64,000 nt of DNA from an uncultured Thermoanaerobaculia bacterium (GCA_951812325.1 OX638294.1:372001-436000); one strand, 5' to 3'; shown: positions 19,099 through 28,533, numbered from the stretch's first letter. Notes: generated from the letters alone by a model not told the origin. Translations and numbers: made by a program.

Positions 19099-19788
19099 TC
19101 AGCCGAAGTTGCGTTCGGCCAGATTCAGGAACTCGAGCGTGAAGTCGTCCATTTCCGCGCGCAGCTGCCGAAGCCTGGTGGCGAGGTAGTTGTAACCGAC
19201 CAGGGCCGGGATCGCGGCCACCAGGCCGGCGGCCGTGTTGACCAGCGCTTCGGCAATGCCCGGAGCAACCGCCGTGATGCTCGCCGTACCGGAGGCGCCG
19301 ATGTCGTTGAAGGCGATCATGATTCCCCAGACCGTCCCGAACAGGCCGATGAAGGGCGCTGCCGCGGCGGTGGTCGCCAACCAGGACGTGTTCCGGGCGA
19401 GAACGCGCAGTTCCACGTTCGCCGCCCGGCGGAGGGTGCGCTCGAGTCCCATCAGCGACTGGAGACGGAAGCTGTCCTCGCCGTCCCGGGGTTCCTTGAG
19501 GGCCTTGATCTGGGTGTCGATCTCAAGGTAGCCGGCCTGGAACAGCCCGACCAGCGACGACGCGCGGTAGCCCGATGCGGCCTTGCCGATGTCGCTGAAC
19601 CGGGCAGCCTTGTGGAACATGTCAAGGAAACCCAGGTTCTGCTGCGCGGTGCGACGGAAGAGCAGCAGCCGCTGCAGCAGGACATACCAGGAAGACAGCG
19701 ACATCAGGACCAGAATCCCGAGCACGATCTTGGCCACCGGGCCCGAACGCAGAAAGAAGTGCACCACCGCGGAATCACCAGTGGCCAT
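19099..19788 (-). CDS. tolQ: Proton-channel protein TolQ (MotA/TolQ/ExbB family)
   Basis: Inner-membrane motor subunit, 229 aa, three predicted membrane helices (about 15-35, 130-155, 170-195). Family motifs are LARNTSWLATTAAAAPFIGL followed by GTVWGIMIAF, and IAEALVNTAAGLVAAIPALVGYN split over the third helix. ATG 19788 gives a conventional N-terminus (MATGDSAVVHFFLRSGPVAK). The frame extends upstream with non-protein-like sequence, which I excluded. It heads the tolQ-tolR-tolA-tolB-pal-cpoB run on this strand. No convincing promoter was recognised in the 250-bp divergent spacer to etfB, which does contain the 14-bp palindrome GCCTTGGCCAAGGC around 19971. Confidence 0.93.
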   Translation of the reverse strand: MATGDSAVVHFFLRSGPVAKIVLGILVLMSLSSWYVLLQRLLLFRRTAQQNLGFLDMFHKAARFSDIGKAASGYRASSLVGLFQAGYLEIDTQIKALKEPRDGEDSFRLQSLMGLERTLRRAANVELRVLARNTSWLATTAAAAPFIGLFGTVWGIMIAFNDIGASGTASITAVAPGIAEALVNTAAGLVAAIPALVGYNYLATRLRQLRAEMDDFTLEFLNLAERNFG

Positions 19789-20038
19789 CAGGGTGGCGAT
19801 CGGGATGGCGAAAGAAGGCACCGCAGGCAAAAGTACCAGACAGATAGCCAAACGTCTATCAGCGGCTGCTTCTCGCGTCCCGCCGGGAGGCGGAGGAGGG
19901 CGTGCATCGGGCCGGCTCCGGCCCGGGGCGAAGGCCTCCCGACGCAGCGCGACGCGCAGAACCCGTGTGCCTTGGCCAAGGCAGGCGGCGGCGGGAACGT
20001 TATGCTGCCGCGCCGGCAAACAGAGGGAGAACCTGGCC

Positions 20039-20854
20039 TTGAGGATCGGCGTCTGCATCAAACAGGTACCGGATACGGATGCGCACCCGCGGATCGCGGA
20101 CTCCGGCGACCACATCGACGACGACGACCTGAGCTGGGTCATCTCGAGCTGCGACCTCTGCGCGCTCGAAGAGGCGCTGTTGCTCGTCGAGGCGGTGGAG
20201 GAGGAGGAGGGCGGAATCGACCGGCCCGAGCTCGTCGTCTTCAGCCTCGGCCCGGCACGGGTCGAGGAAGCCCTCCGCAAGGCGCTGGCTCTGGGCGTCG
20301 ACCGGGCCGTGCATCTGGAGGACGCGGCTTTCCGGGGCGGCGACGCGATGGCCGACGGACGTGCTCTGGCCGCGGCGGTTGACCGGGAGGGGTGCGATCT
20401 CGTGCTTGCCGGGGCGCAGTCCGACGATCTGGGACAGGCTGCGACCCCGGCGGTGATCGCCGGGACTCTCGGCCGCCCCTACGCCTGGCTGGTGATCGCG
20501 GTCGAGTTGGACGCGGCCAGCCGTTCGGTCCGCGCGGTGCGCGAGCTGGAGGGCGGGATGAACGAGGTCCTCCGGCTGGAGTTGCCGGCCGTCCTCGCGG
20601 TGCAGGCGGGAATCAACAAGCCGCGATTCGCCTCCCTGCGCGGCACTCTCCAGGCGCGGAGGAAGCCGTTGGAGAAGGTGGACTGCGCGATGCTCGGCGT
20701 CGAGCCGGGTCAGGTGGGGAAGGCGGGCGCCCGAATCGAGACGATGGCCGTCCGCGTCCCGCCGACCGGCGGCGGCGGACTGCGGATTGCGGGCGACGCG
20801 GCGGAAGCGGCGGCCGAGCTCCTCGCCCACCTGGAACGGGAGGCACTGCTGTGA
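20039..20854 (+). CDS. etfB: Electron transfer flavoprotein beta subunit
   Basis: Beta subunit of the ETF heterodimer that takes electrons from acyl-CoA and related dehydrogenases; binds AMP in canonical ETFs. The 271-aa product starts MRIGVCIKQVPDTDA. ALEEALLLVEA and the conserved DLVLAGAQSDDLGQAATPAVIAG (split) follow, with ELEGGMNEVLRLELPAVLAVQ. TTG 20039 is preferred because GAGGGAG lies about 10 nt upstream and the product then begins exactly at the family N-terminus. It overlaps etfA by GTGA. Inferred to serve fatty-acid or amino-acid oxidation; no dehydrogenase is adjacent. Confidence 0.95.
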   Translation: MRIGVCIKQVPDTDAHPRIADSGDHIDDDDLSWVISSCDLCALEEALLLVEAVEEEEGGIDRPELVVFSLGPARVEEALRKALALGVDRAVHLEDAAFRGGDAMADGRALAAAVDREGCDLVLAGAQSDDLGQAATPAVIAGTLGRPYAWLVIAVELDAASRSVRAVRELEGGMNEVLRLELPAVLAVQAGINKPRFASLRGTLQARRKPLEKVDCAMLGVEPGQVGKAGARIETMAVRVPPTGGGGLRIAGDAAEAAAELLAHLEREALL

Positions 20855-21780
20855 GCCGCCAGGAACCCCTCGTGTGGATCGTCGAGAACGTCGGCTCGGG
20901 ACCCGGATCCCGGGAAACCCTCGTCTGTGCGCAGCTCCTCGGATCCGACCCGCGGCTCGCCCGGCTCGACGAAGACCGGCTCGGGCCGTACTCGCCCGGG
21001 GTCTTCGCGAAGGCCCTCGGCGCCCTGATCGCGAGCGGGAGCAGGGAACGGAAGTCTCGGTCGACGGTGGTGCTTCTGCCGCACACCTACCAGGTGGCCG
21101 AGTTCGCTCCCCGGCTGGCCCTGCTGCTCGGCGCCGCCTACATCCCGTCGATCAGCGGAGTGCACCGGGACGGCGAAGGCGGTCTGCGCTTCCGCCGGTC
21201 CATTCTTCAAGCCAGGCTCGAGGCGGAAGTCCGGCCACGAGCACGGACCATCGTTGCCACCGTGCAGAGCGGCGCCTTCAGCAGCGACGAAACGCCGGCG
21301 CCGCCACGGCAGGTCGTGGAGGTCTGTCTGCCGGCCGACATGGAACCCCGGCCCGAACGGGAGATCCTGGGACGTGAGGCGGCGAGCGCCGGCGGCGTCG
21401 ATCTCGCCGGCGCCGAACGGATCGTGACCGCGGGGAGGGGAGTGGGCGGAGCGGACCAGGTCTCGGTGGCGGCCGACCTGGCCGCGGCGCTCGACGCCGA
21501 ACTCGGCGCCAGCAGACCCGTGGTGGACAACGGCTGGTTGCCGCGCGAACACCAGGTCGGATCGAGCGGACACCTCGTGGCGCCGAAGCTCTACGTCGCC
21601 CTCGGCGTCTCGGGATCGATCCAGCACCTGATGGGCATGAGCGGATCGCGCGTGATCGTCGCGGTGAACACGGATCCCGAGGCCCCGATCTTCAGCCTCG
21701 CCCACTACGGCATCGTCGGCGACCTCCACGACGTGGCGCCGGCGCTGACCGGTCTGCTGAACGAGCGCGCCGGACGGTAG
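20851..21780 (+). CDS. etfA: Electron transfer flavoprotein alpha subunit
   Basis: FAD-binding alpha subunit, 309 aa. The N-terminal domain begins VWIVENVGSG. The C-terminal FAD domain is recognised by IVTAGRGVGG, the residues around SRPVVDNGWLPREHQVG, and the ETF-alpha signature LYVALGVSGSIQHLMGM ending with VAVNTDPEAPIFSLAHYG and DLHDVAPAL. GTG 20851 overlaps the etfB TGA. Together with etfB this is a complete two-gene ETF operon. Confidence 0.96.
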   Translation: MSRQEPLVWIVENVGSGPGSRETLVCAQLLGSDPRLARLDEDRLGPYSPGVFAKALGALIASGSRERKSRSTVVLLPHTYQVAEFAPRLALLLGAAYIPSISGVHRDGEGGLRFRRSILQARLEAEVRPRARTIVATVQSGAFSSDETPAPPRQVVEVCLPADMEPRPEREILGREAASAGGVDLAGAERIVTAGRGVGGADQVSVAADLAAALDAELGASRPVVDNGWLPREHQVGSSGHLVAPKLYVALGVSGSIQHLMGMSGSRVIVAVNTDPEAPIFSLAHYGIVGDLHDVAPALTGLLNERAGR

Positions 21781-22162
21781 CGCCGCCAGACTCGTCGACT
21801 GGCGCCGGGTTCGACCCACGGCCCCATCTCGCGACGGCCTCTCGCGACGCCTGCTGCGGCGGCGGCGCGTTCCGCGGCGCAGGCCCTCGGAACAGGCCCG
21901 TATCCACGGCCTCGCTTTCGGGAGCTACCGACTGCATGGACCCACGTCGCAAGAAGCACCCGCGAAAGGCCGACCGTCCACAAACACGCAGCTGCACTCG
22001 CCGGCTGTTCCCTGCGCGACAACGCCGCGAAGCGTCCTGGCCGGCGTCGGCGGGGCGGGGTGCGGGCCGGCGCGTCCCATCGGGCCCGGTCAGGATGCGA
22101 ACTTCCGGTTCACCAGGCGGCGAACTTCAGTGCGGCTAGGGCCGATTCCCCTGTTGATCCAG
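21781..22162. other. 382-bp spacer between convergent etfA and trmH, no gene seen
   Basis: Frames here are short or show no recognisable domain. I found no tRNA, no clear hairpin-T terminator and no copy of the two dispersed repeats described elsewhere in the window. Confidence 0.5.
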
Positions 22163-22996
22163 TCATCTCCGCAGCCGTTGCAACTCGAACAGGGCCAGCG
22201 AAGCCGCGACCGTGGCGTTCAGAGACTCGACAGCGGCGGCGGTGGGCACGGTCAACTGCAGGTCGGCCCGGTCCAGAACCGGGTCCGAGACGCCTCTGCT
22301 CTCGTTGCCGACCGCGAGGATGATCCGGTCGGCGGCGAGCAGGTCATCGAGCCTCTGATCGGGAGCGTTGGCCGCCAGGAGCAGCGCGGCGGGCTCTCCC
22401 TGCACGCCCTTCCCGGGCGGCGCAAGTGCAAGCCAGACGACGTTCCGGGAGAGCCGGTCAACCCGGACGTCGGTCCAGACCGGGATGCGGAGCAGACTGC
22501 CGGCAGAGGCGCGGAGGGCGCGAGGCTGATTGGGCCGCGCGGCGCCGGCGGCAAGGAGGAGGGAGGCGGCGCCCGCGGCTTCGGCGGAACGAGCCATGGC
22601 GCCCAGGTTGCCTGGATCCTGGACACCGTCGACGTAGAGGTGGAGACCGGCAACCAGGGGGATCGGCGAGGCGGGAGCGGCGTTCCAGCCAGCGGGCGGT
22701 TCGACCACGGCGGCGATGCCCTGGGGGGCGTCGGCGTCGGCATGCTCCCGCAGACGGTCCGGATGGACCAGGGCGGCCCCCGTCCGCGAGCGGTGTTCCA
22801 GCTTCCGGATGAACCCGGCGTGAGTCGCCTTGAAGTCCGGGGTGATCAGGAGCTGGCGGAACTCGAGCCCGGCCTCGGCGCCGGCCTCGACCAGATGCCT
22901 GCCCTCGAGAAGAAGCAGGTCCGACCGCTTGCGGGTGTGGGCGTTGCGGAGGCGCCGAATCGCGCGAACCCGGGGCTTGTCGCGGTTGCGGATCAT
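22163..22996 (-). CDS. TrmH-family (SpoU) RNA 2'-O-methyltransferase
   Basis: SPOUT-class methyltransferase, 277 aa, for 2'-O-ribose methylation of rRNA or tRNA; the exact target cannot be read. The N-terminal substrate-binding domain includes [20 protein letters not shown]. The knotted catalytic domain has all three SpoU motifs: motif 1 [19 protein letters not shown], motif 2 [13 protein letters not shown] and motif 3 [16 protein letters not shown]. The opening ([11 protein letters not shown]) is typical of the RsmB/YsgA-like members. Divergent from metK, with only 80 bp between start codons. Confidence 0.92.
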   Translation of the reverse strand: MIRNRDKPRVRAIRRLRNAHTRKRSDLLLLEGRHLVEAGAEAGLEFRQLLITPDFKATHAGFIRKLEHRSRTGAALVHPDRLREHADADAPQGIAAVVEPPAGWNAAPASPIPLVAGLHLYVDGVQDPGNLGAMARSAEAAGAASLLLAAGAARPNQPRALRASAGSLLRIPVWTDVRVDRLSRNVVWLALAPPGKGVQGEPAALLLAANAPDQRLDDLLAADRIILAVGNESRGVSDPVLDRADLQLTVPTAAAVESLNATVAASLALFELQRLRR

Positions 22997-23005
22997 CGCG
23001 CCGCG

Positions 23006-23011
23006 ATTGTA
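23006..23011 (-). promoter_or_regulatory. TANNNT -10-like element of trmH
   Basis: TACAAT on the minus strand ends 9 nt before the ATG at 22996. It is the strongest -10 match in the 80-bp divergent spacer, and the position implies a leaderless transcript. Confidence 0.5.
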
Positions 23012-23061
23012 GAAGGCAGGACGGATGGAACGGTGGACTCCCCGGCACGGCGATCAATTGG

Positions 23062-23067
23062 TATGGT
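23062..23067 (+). promoter_or_regulatory. TANNNT -10-like element of metK
   Basis: TATGGT lies 9 nt before the metK ATG at 23077. No Shine-Dalgarno and no SAM riboswitch fold recognised in the 80-bp spacer. Confidence 0.42.
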
Positions 23068-23076
23068 TCGCTGCCG

Positions 23077-24240
23077 ATGCCAGAGAGTTCCAGCGGAATA
23101 CGCCGCCTGTTCACCTCCGAGTCGGTGACCGAAGGCCATCCCGACAAGGTGGCCGATCAGATTTCCGATGCCGTCCTCGATGCGGCGCTTCGGCGTGACC
23201 CGGAGGCGCGCGTGGCGTGCGAGACGCTGGTCAACACCGGCCTGGTCCTGATCGCCGGGGAGATCCGGCAAGCCGGCGCCGAGATCGACTACGCCGCGTT
23301 GGCGCGAAAGACCATCCGGAACATTGGCTACACCGACGCAAGCTACGGCTTCGCCGCCGACGACTGCGCCGTGCTCTGTGCACTCGATCCACAGTCCCAG
23401 GACATCGCCCGCGGCGTCGACACCGGCGGCGCCGGAGACCAGGGTCTGATGTTCGGCTATGCGTGCCGGGAGACCGACGAACTCATGCCGCTGCCGATCC
23501 AGCTGGCGCACCGCCTGACCCGGCGCCTCGCCGATCTGCGCCGCTCGGGCGCCTGCGACTGGCTGAGACCGGACGGCAAGTCCCAGGTGACCGTGCAGTA
23601 CGACCAGCAGGGAAGAGCCGTGCGTGCACACACGATCGTCGTCTCGACGCAGCATGCCCGGGGAGTGTCACAGGACGAGATCGAAAAGGTCGTGTGGGAA
23701 CAGATCGTCCGGCCGTCGGTGCCCGGCCACCTTCTGGACGACGACACGATCCGGCATGTGAATCCGACCGGTCAGTTCGTGGTCGGCGGACCCCGGGGGG
23801 ATTGCGGACTGACCGGCCGCAAGATCATCGTGGATACCTACGGCGGCGTCGGACACCACGGCGGCGGCGCCTTCTCGGGCAAGGACCCGACCAAGGTGGA
23901 CCGCTCGGCAAGCTACATGGCGCGCTACGTGGCGAAGAACCTGGTCGCCGCCGGCATGGCGGATCGCCTCGAGGTCCAGTTGGCCTACGCGATCGGCGTC
24001 GCAGAACCGGTCTCGGTGCACGTGGACTCCTTCGGCAGCGCTCGGGACGGCATCTCGGACCGTCGTCTCGAGGAGCTGGTGCGCAGCGAGTTCCCACTCG
24101 AGCCCCAGGCGATCATCGAGGCGCTCGACCTGCGAAAGCCCCGGTACCTCGAGACGGCGGCGTATGGCCACTTCGGTCGAGCCGGGTTCCCCTGGGAGCG
24201 CACGGACCGCGCCGCCAGTCTGCGCCGGGCCGTGGCCTAG
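23077..24240 (+). CDS. metK: S-adenosylmethionine synthetase
   Basis: Makes SAM from methionine and ATP, 387 aa. The N-terminus [19 protein letters not shown] carries the catalytic His and metal site. Signature 1 appears as [12 protein letters not shown] and signature 2 as [16 protein letters not shown]. The glycine-rich loop, [15 protein letters not shown] and the C-terminal YGHFGR are all present. Length and motifs are normal. Confidence 0.98.
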   Translation: MPESSSGIRRLFTSESVTEGHPDKVADQISDAVLDAALRRDPEARVACETLVNTGLVLIAGEIRQAGAEIDYAALARKTIRNIGYTDASYGFAADDCAVLCALDPQSQDIARGVDTGGAGDQGLMFGYACRETDELMPLPIQLAHRLTRRLADLRRSGACDWLRPDGKSQVTVQYDQQGRAVRAHTIVVSTQHARGVSQDEIEKVVWEQIVRPSVPGHLLDDDTIRHVNPTGQFVVGGPRGDCGLTGRKIIVDTYGGVGHHGGGAFSGKDPTKVDRSASYMARYVAKNLVAAGMADRLEVQLAYAIGVAEPVSVHVDSFGSARDGISDRRLEELVRSEFPLEPQAIIEALDLRKPRYLETAAYGHFGRAGFPWERTDRAASLRRAVA

Positions 24241-24370
24241 CAGCCCCCGCACGCCGGTCGGCCTCGGCGGGGGGGTTCGATGACCAGCGCCCGAAGGCGG
24301 GTTGCGTGTGCCGCGGCCTCGCGCCACGCGGGGTGCTCCTCGACGGGATCGACGGTCGGGTTCGGCGGCT

Positions 24371-26809
24371 CTACGTGCGAACGCCGAGGAACAGGTAGAG
24401 CGCGAACGTGCCGAAGAGCGCGTTCGGGCTCCAGGCCGCAATCAGGGGAGGCAACGCCTCCGACTGGCCGAGCGCCACGAAGATGCTGATCACGACGTAG
24501 TACACGATTCCCAGCATGATGGAGAGGCCGATGCCGTAGAGGGCCCCCTGACGGCCGAGGCGGAACGCGAAGGGCAGAGCAAGCAGGCCCATGACGAAGC
24601 ACACGACGGGCAGGGCCGTCTTGTTGTGGAGTTGCATCCGGAGTTCGGGAACGGCGACGCCGGCGGCCGTCAGGTCCTTGACGTAGCGCCTGAGTTCGCG
24701 ACGGTTCATCTGGTCCGCGTACCTGACTTCCGTGTCGAAGAAGTCGGGCCCCTCCGGCAGATCGACCGGCCGGGGGCCGGCGAATCCGCTGCTGCTGGCA
24801 ACGGTCAGGCCGTCGAACTCGCGGACCCAGGCATCGACCAGTTGCCAGCCGCCGGGCTCCGCTCCGCTCCCCGGCACGTACCGCGCAGCGGCAGCGTACA
24901 GACGCCCGATCAACCGGTGCTCGGGGTCGAAGCGGAACACCTGCAGGCGCTGCAGGGTCTGGCGGTCGGCGTCGTAGTGGCGGTAGTTGTAGATGTAGGC
25001 CGCGCCCGTGTCGTCCTGGGCGTAGCGCCACTGACGGTTCGCGCCGTGGTAGCTCCTGATCGGGCTCGCTCTGCCCCGGATCCGGTCCTCCAACTCGGCG
25101 ACCCTGGCGTTGGAGGCCGGCAGCACCGAGTTCTCGAGCGCCGCGCTGAGCAGGGCAACCCCGGCCGCCGCGGCAAGGGCCGGAATCGCCAGTCGGAACA
25201 GGCTGAAGCCGAGTGCCTTGGCGGCCACCACCTCGTTGCGCTGCGAAAGCAGCCCGAAGGTGACCAGCGTGGTCACCAGGACGAGGACCGGCGCCGCCTC
25301 GTGGAAGATCTTCAGCGAGAGATACGCGTAGTAGGCCGCGAAGACGCTCGACGGGACGTCGTTCTCGAACATCTCATCGATGAGCTGGGTGAAGTCCGAC
25401 ACGATGAAGATGGCAAGTGCCGCGAGAACCGTGATCACGAAGACGCGCGAGAAGACGCCGAAGATGTAGCGGTCCATGACTCCGGGAAAGCGAAGGCTGA
25501 TCGGTTCGATCCGCAACCTCAGCCGAGGTCCGGCGGGGGAGCCGCCCGGCGCCAGTGACTGGGTCCGCGCCCGCGCAAGGCGATCCTCGAGCGCCCGCTT
25601 CCGGCGGCCCCTGACCTGCCTCCGTCTGCCGAGACGGAGGAGACGCCGCCAGAGGTGCTCCCGCAGGTAGCGGTCGACCACGCCGATCATCAGGGTCTTG
25701 TCGCGGTTCCGCCGCCAGAGAAGGAACGCGCCCAGCAGGACGAGCAGGATGTTGGGCGCCCACATCGCCAGCCAGGGCGGGACCTGCCCGTTCACGGCCG
25801 CCTCTTCGCCGTTGCCCAGCATGACGTAATAGAACAGGAACATCGTGACGGAGACCAGGAAGCCCGACGACCGCCCGGTGCGCCGGTTGCGGACGCCGAG
25901 GGGAATCCCGTAGAGGCCGAACACGAGACAGGCGCCGGGGATGGCGAACCTCTTGTGGATCTCCACCCGGGCCTTGGTGCGCTTCTCGGGGATCACGGCG
26001 GGATCCCCGGCGGTCCGGCGCAGCTCCGGGAGCGTCATCGAGCGCACGTCCTTGGCAAGAACCAGCCCCTCGCTATGCCGCAACTCGTTGTCCTCGATCA
26101 CGATGTTCGCGTCGCGGAGGCGCTGCAGCCGGTAGGCGCCCGGATCGTTCGTGTCCACCTCATGCACGTCGGCGAGACCGAACATGAGGAGCGGGGGACG
26201 CCCGTTTCCCGGAGCCACGTTGATCGCACCCGTCTCGCCGACGATGACCTGCTGCCGAGGACCTGGCACGGCATCGGCGAGAAACACGCCGCGCCAACCG
26301 TCTCCGTTCTCTGCCGACTCGAAGACATAGAGGATGCGCCCCTCGAGACCGTCGTGGAACACCCCGGGCCTGACCTGCTGATTCACGCTCCCTTGCAGGA
26401 TCGCCAGCTGCAGTTCAAGCGTCGCCTTGTTGCCGGCCGGCAGGATGACGGTCATCAGGTAGGTGGTCAAGGCTGCCAGCAGCAGACTCATGACCAGGAC
26501 CGGCCGGTAGATCGAGAAGAGGCTGATTCCCGAAGCCCGCATGGCAACCAGCTCGCTGTCCGCCGCCATGCGGCCGATTGCCAGCAGGATGGCGAACAGA
26601 AACGCCATCGGGATCGTCAGGACGATGATGTGCGGAAGACTGTAGGCGAGGAGTCGAAGGACGACCTGAACCTCGATGTCCCGCTCGATGATCAGCTCGG
26701 CGAGTTGGAAGAGCTCCTGCAGCACGGCGAGGAACGTGAAGACGAGGAGGCCCAGGGCGAGGGGGCCGATCGTCTCGCGCAGGATGTAGCGATCGAGTAG
26801 ACGGAACAT
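24371..26809 (-). CDS. Fused LptF-LptG lipopolysaccharide export permease
   Basis: One continuous 812-aa reading frame contains two complete YjgP/YjgQ permease domains. Residues about 1-370 form an LptF-like half: the opening RYILRETIGPLALGLLVFTF, MAFLFAILLAIGRMAADSEL, a periplasmic beta-jellyroll, then three closing helices ending LLLVLLGAFLLWRRNRD in pattern. A basic linker (about 375-440, rich in Arg) follows. Residues 445-812 form an LptG-like half starting MDRYIFGVFSRVFVITVL with LLSQRNEVVAAKALGFSLF and a second jellyroll. Met445 (ATG at 25477) could still act as an internal start. In most bacteria LptF and LptG are separate genes forming a heterodimer with LptB2. Expected to extract LPS from the inner membrane together with LptB (36357-37100). 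Confidence 0.92.
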   Translation of the reverse strand: MFRLLDRYILRETIGPLALGLLVFTFLAVLQELFQLAELIIERDIEVQVVLRLLAYSLPHIIVLTIPMAFLFAILLAIGRMAADSELVAMRASGISLFSIYRPVLVMSLLLAALTTYLMTVILPAGNKATLELQLAILQGSVNQQVRPGVFHDGLEGRILYVFESAENGDGWRGVFLADAVPGPRQQVIVGETGAINVAPGNGRPPLLMFGLADVHEVDTNDPGAYRLQRLRDANIVIEDNELRHSEGLVLAKDVRSMTLPELRRTAGDPAVIPEKRTKARVEIHKRFAIPGACLVFGLYGIPLGVRNRRTGRSSGFLVSVTMFLFYYVMLGNGEEAAVNGQVPPWLAMWAPNILLVLLGAFLLWRRNRDKTLMIGVVDRYLREHLWRRLLRLGRRRQVRGRRKRALEDRLARARTQSLAPGGSPAGPRLRLRIEPISLRFPGVMDRYIFGVFSRVFVITVLAALAIFIVSDFTQLIDEMFENDVPSSVFAAYYAYLSLKIFHEAAPVLVLVTTLVTFGLLSQRNEVVAAKALGFSLFRLAIPALAAAAGVALLSAALENSVLPASNARVAELEDRIRGRASPIRSYHGANRQWRYAQDDTGAAYIYNYRHYDADRQTLQRLQVFRFDPEHRLIGRLYAAAARYVPGSGAEPGGWQLVDAWVREFDGLTVASSSGFAGPRPVDLPEGPDFFDTEVRYADQMNRRELRRYVKDLTAAGVAVPELRMQLHNKTALPVVCFVMGLLALPFAFRLGRQGALYGIGLSIMLGIVYYVVISIFVALGQSEALPPLIAAWSPNALFGTFALYLFLGVRT

Positions 26810-26918
26810 CGTGGTTTGCTGCCGGGCCGATTCTGACCGATCCGCGGCCTTGTGTGGCGGCAGGCGCCGCGACTCCGACTTCGCTGCGGGCCGAGCGGGC
26901 GCGCCTCATGGAGTTGAC

Positions 26919-26932
26919 ATAATGGACATTAT
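26919..26932. promoter_or_regulatory. AT-rich palindrome upstream of lptFG, possible operator
   Basis: A perfect 6-bp inverted repeat (ATAATG, 2 nt, CATTAT) stands out in GC-rich sequence, about 110 bp upstream of the lptFG start and between lptFG and parB. TTGACA at 26914-26919 overlaps its left edge, but no -10 follows at proper spacing on the plus strand. On the minus strand TAATGT within the palindrome could be a -10. Nature undetermined. Confidence 0.3.
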
Positions 26933-27098
26933 CAGACGCCACATGCGGCCAACCGGCTTCGGCCGTGCAGCGACGGAGCCATCCGCCGTTGACGCGGCGA
27001 ACCGGAATCCGATCGATAGCGACAGCCCGGCCACGGACATGATCGTCGGTCCGAGGCGGCGCCTCGTTGGAGAGCTGGAGCCAGGGGCTCTGCTGGAG

Positions 27099-27944
27099 CT
27101 AGAACGGCGCCGTCTTGTCCCGCTCGCGCCGCAGGGCGGTGAGAATCTCCTCCAGGGCCCGGATCAGGTCGTCCTCCTCGACGACGCTCTGCCGGAAGCT
27201 CAGAGAGACGCGGTAGCGTTCGTCCGCGGCCTGGAACCGGAACACGTGCGGCTTCGAGCCCGTTTCGCCTCCCTCGATGGGCTCTCCGGCCTTCCTGGAG
27301 TCGTCCTGTTGCGGATCGGATCGGCGCGCGCGCACCTCATCGCGCACTGCGGCCCGCTTGAGGCCGTGTTCGGCAATGCGCTCCAGCAGGTCGATCATCT
27401 CGACCTCCGAAGCCAGCTTCAGGACCTCGAGAAGAATCGACTTCCGATCCGAAACGCCCAGCGCGATCGCCCGGTCGCGGACGGCCTGTGGCAGTCGGAG
27501 CAGGGCCAGGGACTCGGTCACGCTGACTCGTGAGCGCCCGAGCGCCGTGGCGACCTGTTCGTGCGTGTAGCCGTGCAGCTCGACCAGCGCGCGCAGGCCC
27601 TCGGCCTCCTCGAATGGCGTCAGGTCAACCCGCTGCAGGTTCTCGACCAGCGCGACTTCGAGTGCCTCGCCACGGGTGACCTCCATCTCGATCAACGGAA
27701 TCTCGCTCAGCCCGGCCCGTTGGGCGGCGCGAAACCGTCGCTCTCCGGAGATGATCCGGTACCGTCGCCCGGTCTGGACGGGGTCCCCGACGGGGTTCTC
27801 CGGAAGCAGCGGGCGGGCCAGGATCGGCTCCAGGACGCCCTTCGTGCGGACGGAGGCGGCGAGCTCCTCCAGGCCCTCGAATTGCTGCCTGGGTTGATCG
27901 GGGTCCGGCTCGATCCGGGCAAGAGGGACCATGCGGATCTCCAT
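27099..27944 (-). CDS. ParB/Spo0J-family protein (no adjacent parA)
   Basis: A 281-aa ParB-like CTPase/DNA-binding protein. The N-terminal ParB domain opens with IEPDPDQPRQQFEGLEELAASV and has the nucleotide-binding GERRFRAAQRAG. ENLQRVDLTPFEEAEGLRAL and the helix-turn-helix HEQVATALGRSRVSVTESLALLRLP follow. The C-terminal part has a charged variable segment (about 205-230) and an amphipathic end that could dimerise. Chromosomal parB usually follows parA near oriC; here it sits between the DUF151 gene and lptFG, so it may be a non-canonical ParB paralogue. It starts 13 bp after the stop of the DUF151 gene on the same strand. Confidence 0.88.
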   Translation of the reverse strand: MEIRMVPLARIEPDPDQPRQQFEGLEELAASVRTKGVLEPILARPLLPENPVGDPVQTGRRYRIISGERRFRAAQRAGLSEIPLIEMEVTRGEALEVALVENLQRVDLTPFEEAEGLRALVELHGYTHEQVATALGRSRVSVTESLALLRLPQAVRDRAIALGVSDRKSILLEVLKLASEVEMIDLLERIAEHGLKRAAVRDEVRARRSDPQQDDSRKAGEPIEGGETGSKPHVFRFQAADERYRVSLSFRQSVVEEDDLIRALEEILTALRRERDKTAPF

Positions 27945-27957
27945 CAGACGTGCCCGG

Positions 27958-28527
27958 TCACATCTCGTACTTGCCCAGTGCCTTCGGGTCCAGCTCCTCG
28001 AGCCACTCCTTCATCTTCTCGTCGTCCATGCCGGCGGCAGGCGTCCCGGCGCCCTCTTCCGCCGCCGTCTGCTGTCGGACGCGGGCGAGATCCGCCACGG
28101 ACTGGCGCACGAAGAGGGGCGCTCCGGCACGCAGCGCAAGCGCGATCGCGTCGCTCGGCCGGGCGTCGAGGAGCCGATGCTCCCCGCTTCGTTCGACGAG
28201 TTCAACCACCGCCAGGAAGGTGTTGCCCTCGATCGCCCGCACGACGACCTCGATCACCTCGGCCCCGACCAGGTCGAGCGCGTTCTTCAGCAGATCGTGG
28301 GTCATCGGCCGGCCCGGATCCCTGCCTTCGATGGCGAGTTGAATCGCGCCGGCCTCGAAGATGCCAATCCAGATCGGAACCACCGAACTCTCCCCGGCAT
28401 TCCTCTCGTGCAGACGCAGGATGACGATCGGCTGGTTGGAGTTCGGTTCCATCATGAGGCCGTGGACCTCTGCCGGGATCTTCCGATCCACAGTGTCCTT
28501 CCGAGCCCGGCCGCCTTCGGTAGCCAT
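27958..28527 (-). CDS. Bifunctional nuclease (BFN/DUF151) family protein
   Basis: A 189-aa protein with the DUF151 domain at about residues 18-140: QPIVILRLHERN, VVPIWIGIFEAGAIQLAIEG (the most conserved stretch), RPMTHDLLKNALDLVGAEV, and the signature LDARPSDAIALALRAGAPLFV. Plant and Thermotoga members have been reported as RNase/DNase-like, but the biochemical role in bacteria is poorly defined. An Ala/Glu-rich tail (about 150-189) is not part of the domain. Downstream is parB, 13 bp away; upstream is miaB after 104 bp. Confidence 0.88.
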   Translation of the reverse strand: MATEGGRARKDTVDRKIPAEVHGLMMEPNSNQPIVILRLHERNAGESSVVPIWIGIFEAGAIQLAIEGRDPGRPMTHDLLKNALDLVGAEVIEVVVRAIEGNTFLAVVELVERSGEHRLLDARPSDAIALALRAGAPLFVRQSVADLARVRQQTAAEEGAGTPAAGMDDEKMKEWLEELDPKALGKYEM

Positions 28528-28533
28528 CCCGGC

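Noticed and set aside
26914..26942. Plus-strand sigma-70 promoter starting with TTGACA
   Set aside because: No acceptable -10 hexamer at 16-18 bp, and no plus-strand gene follows for thousands of bases.
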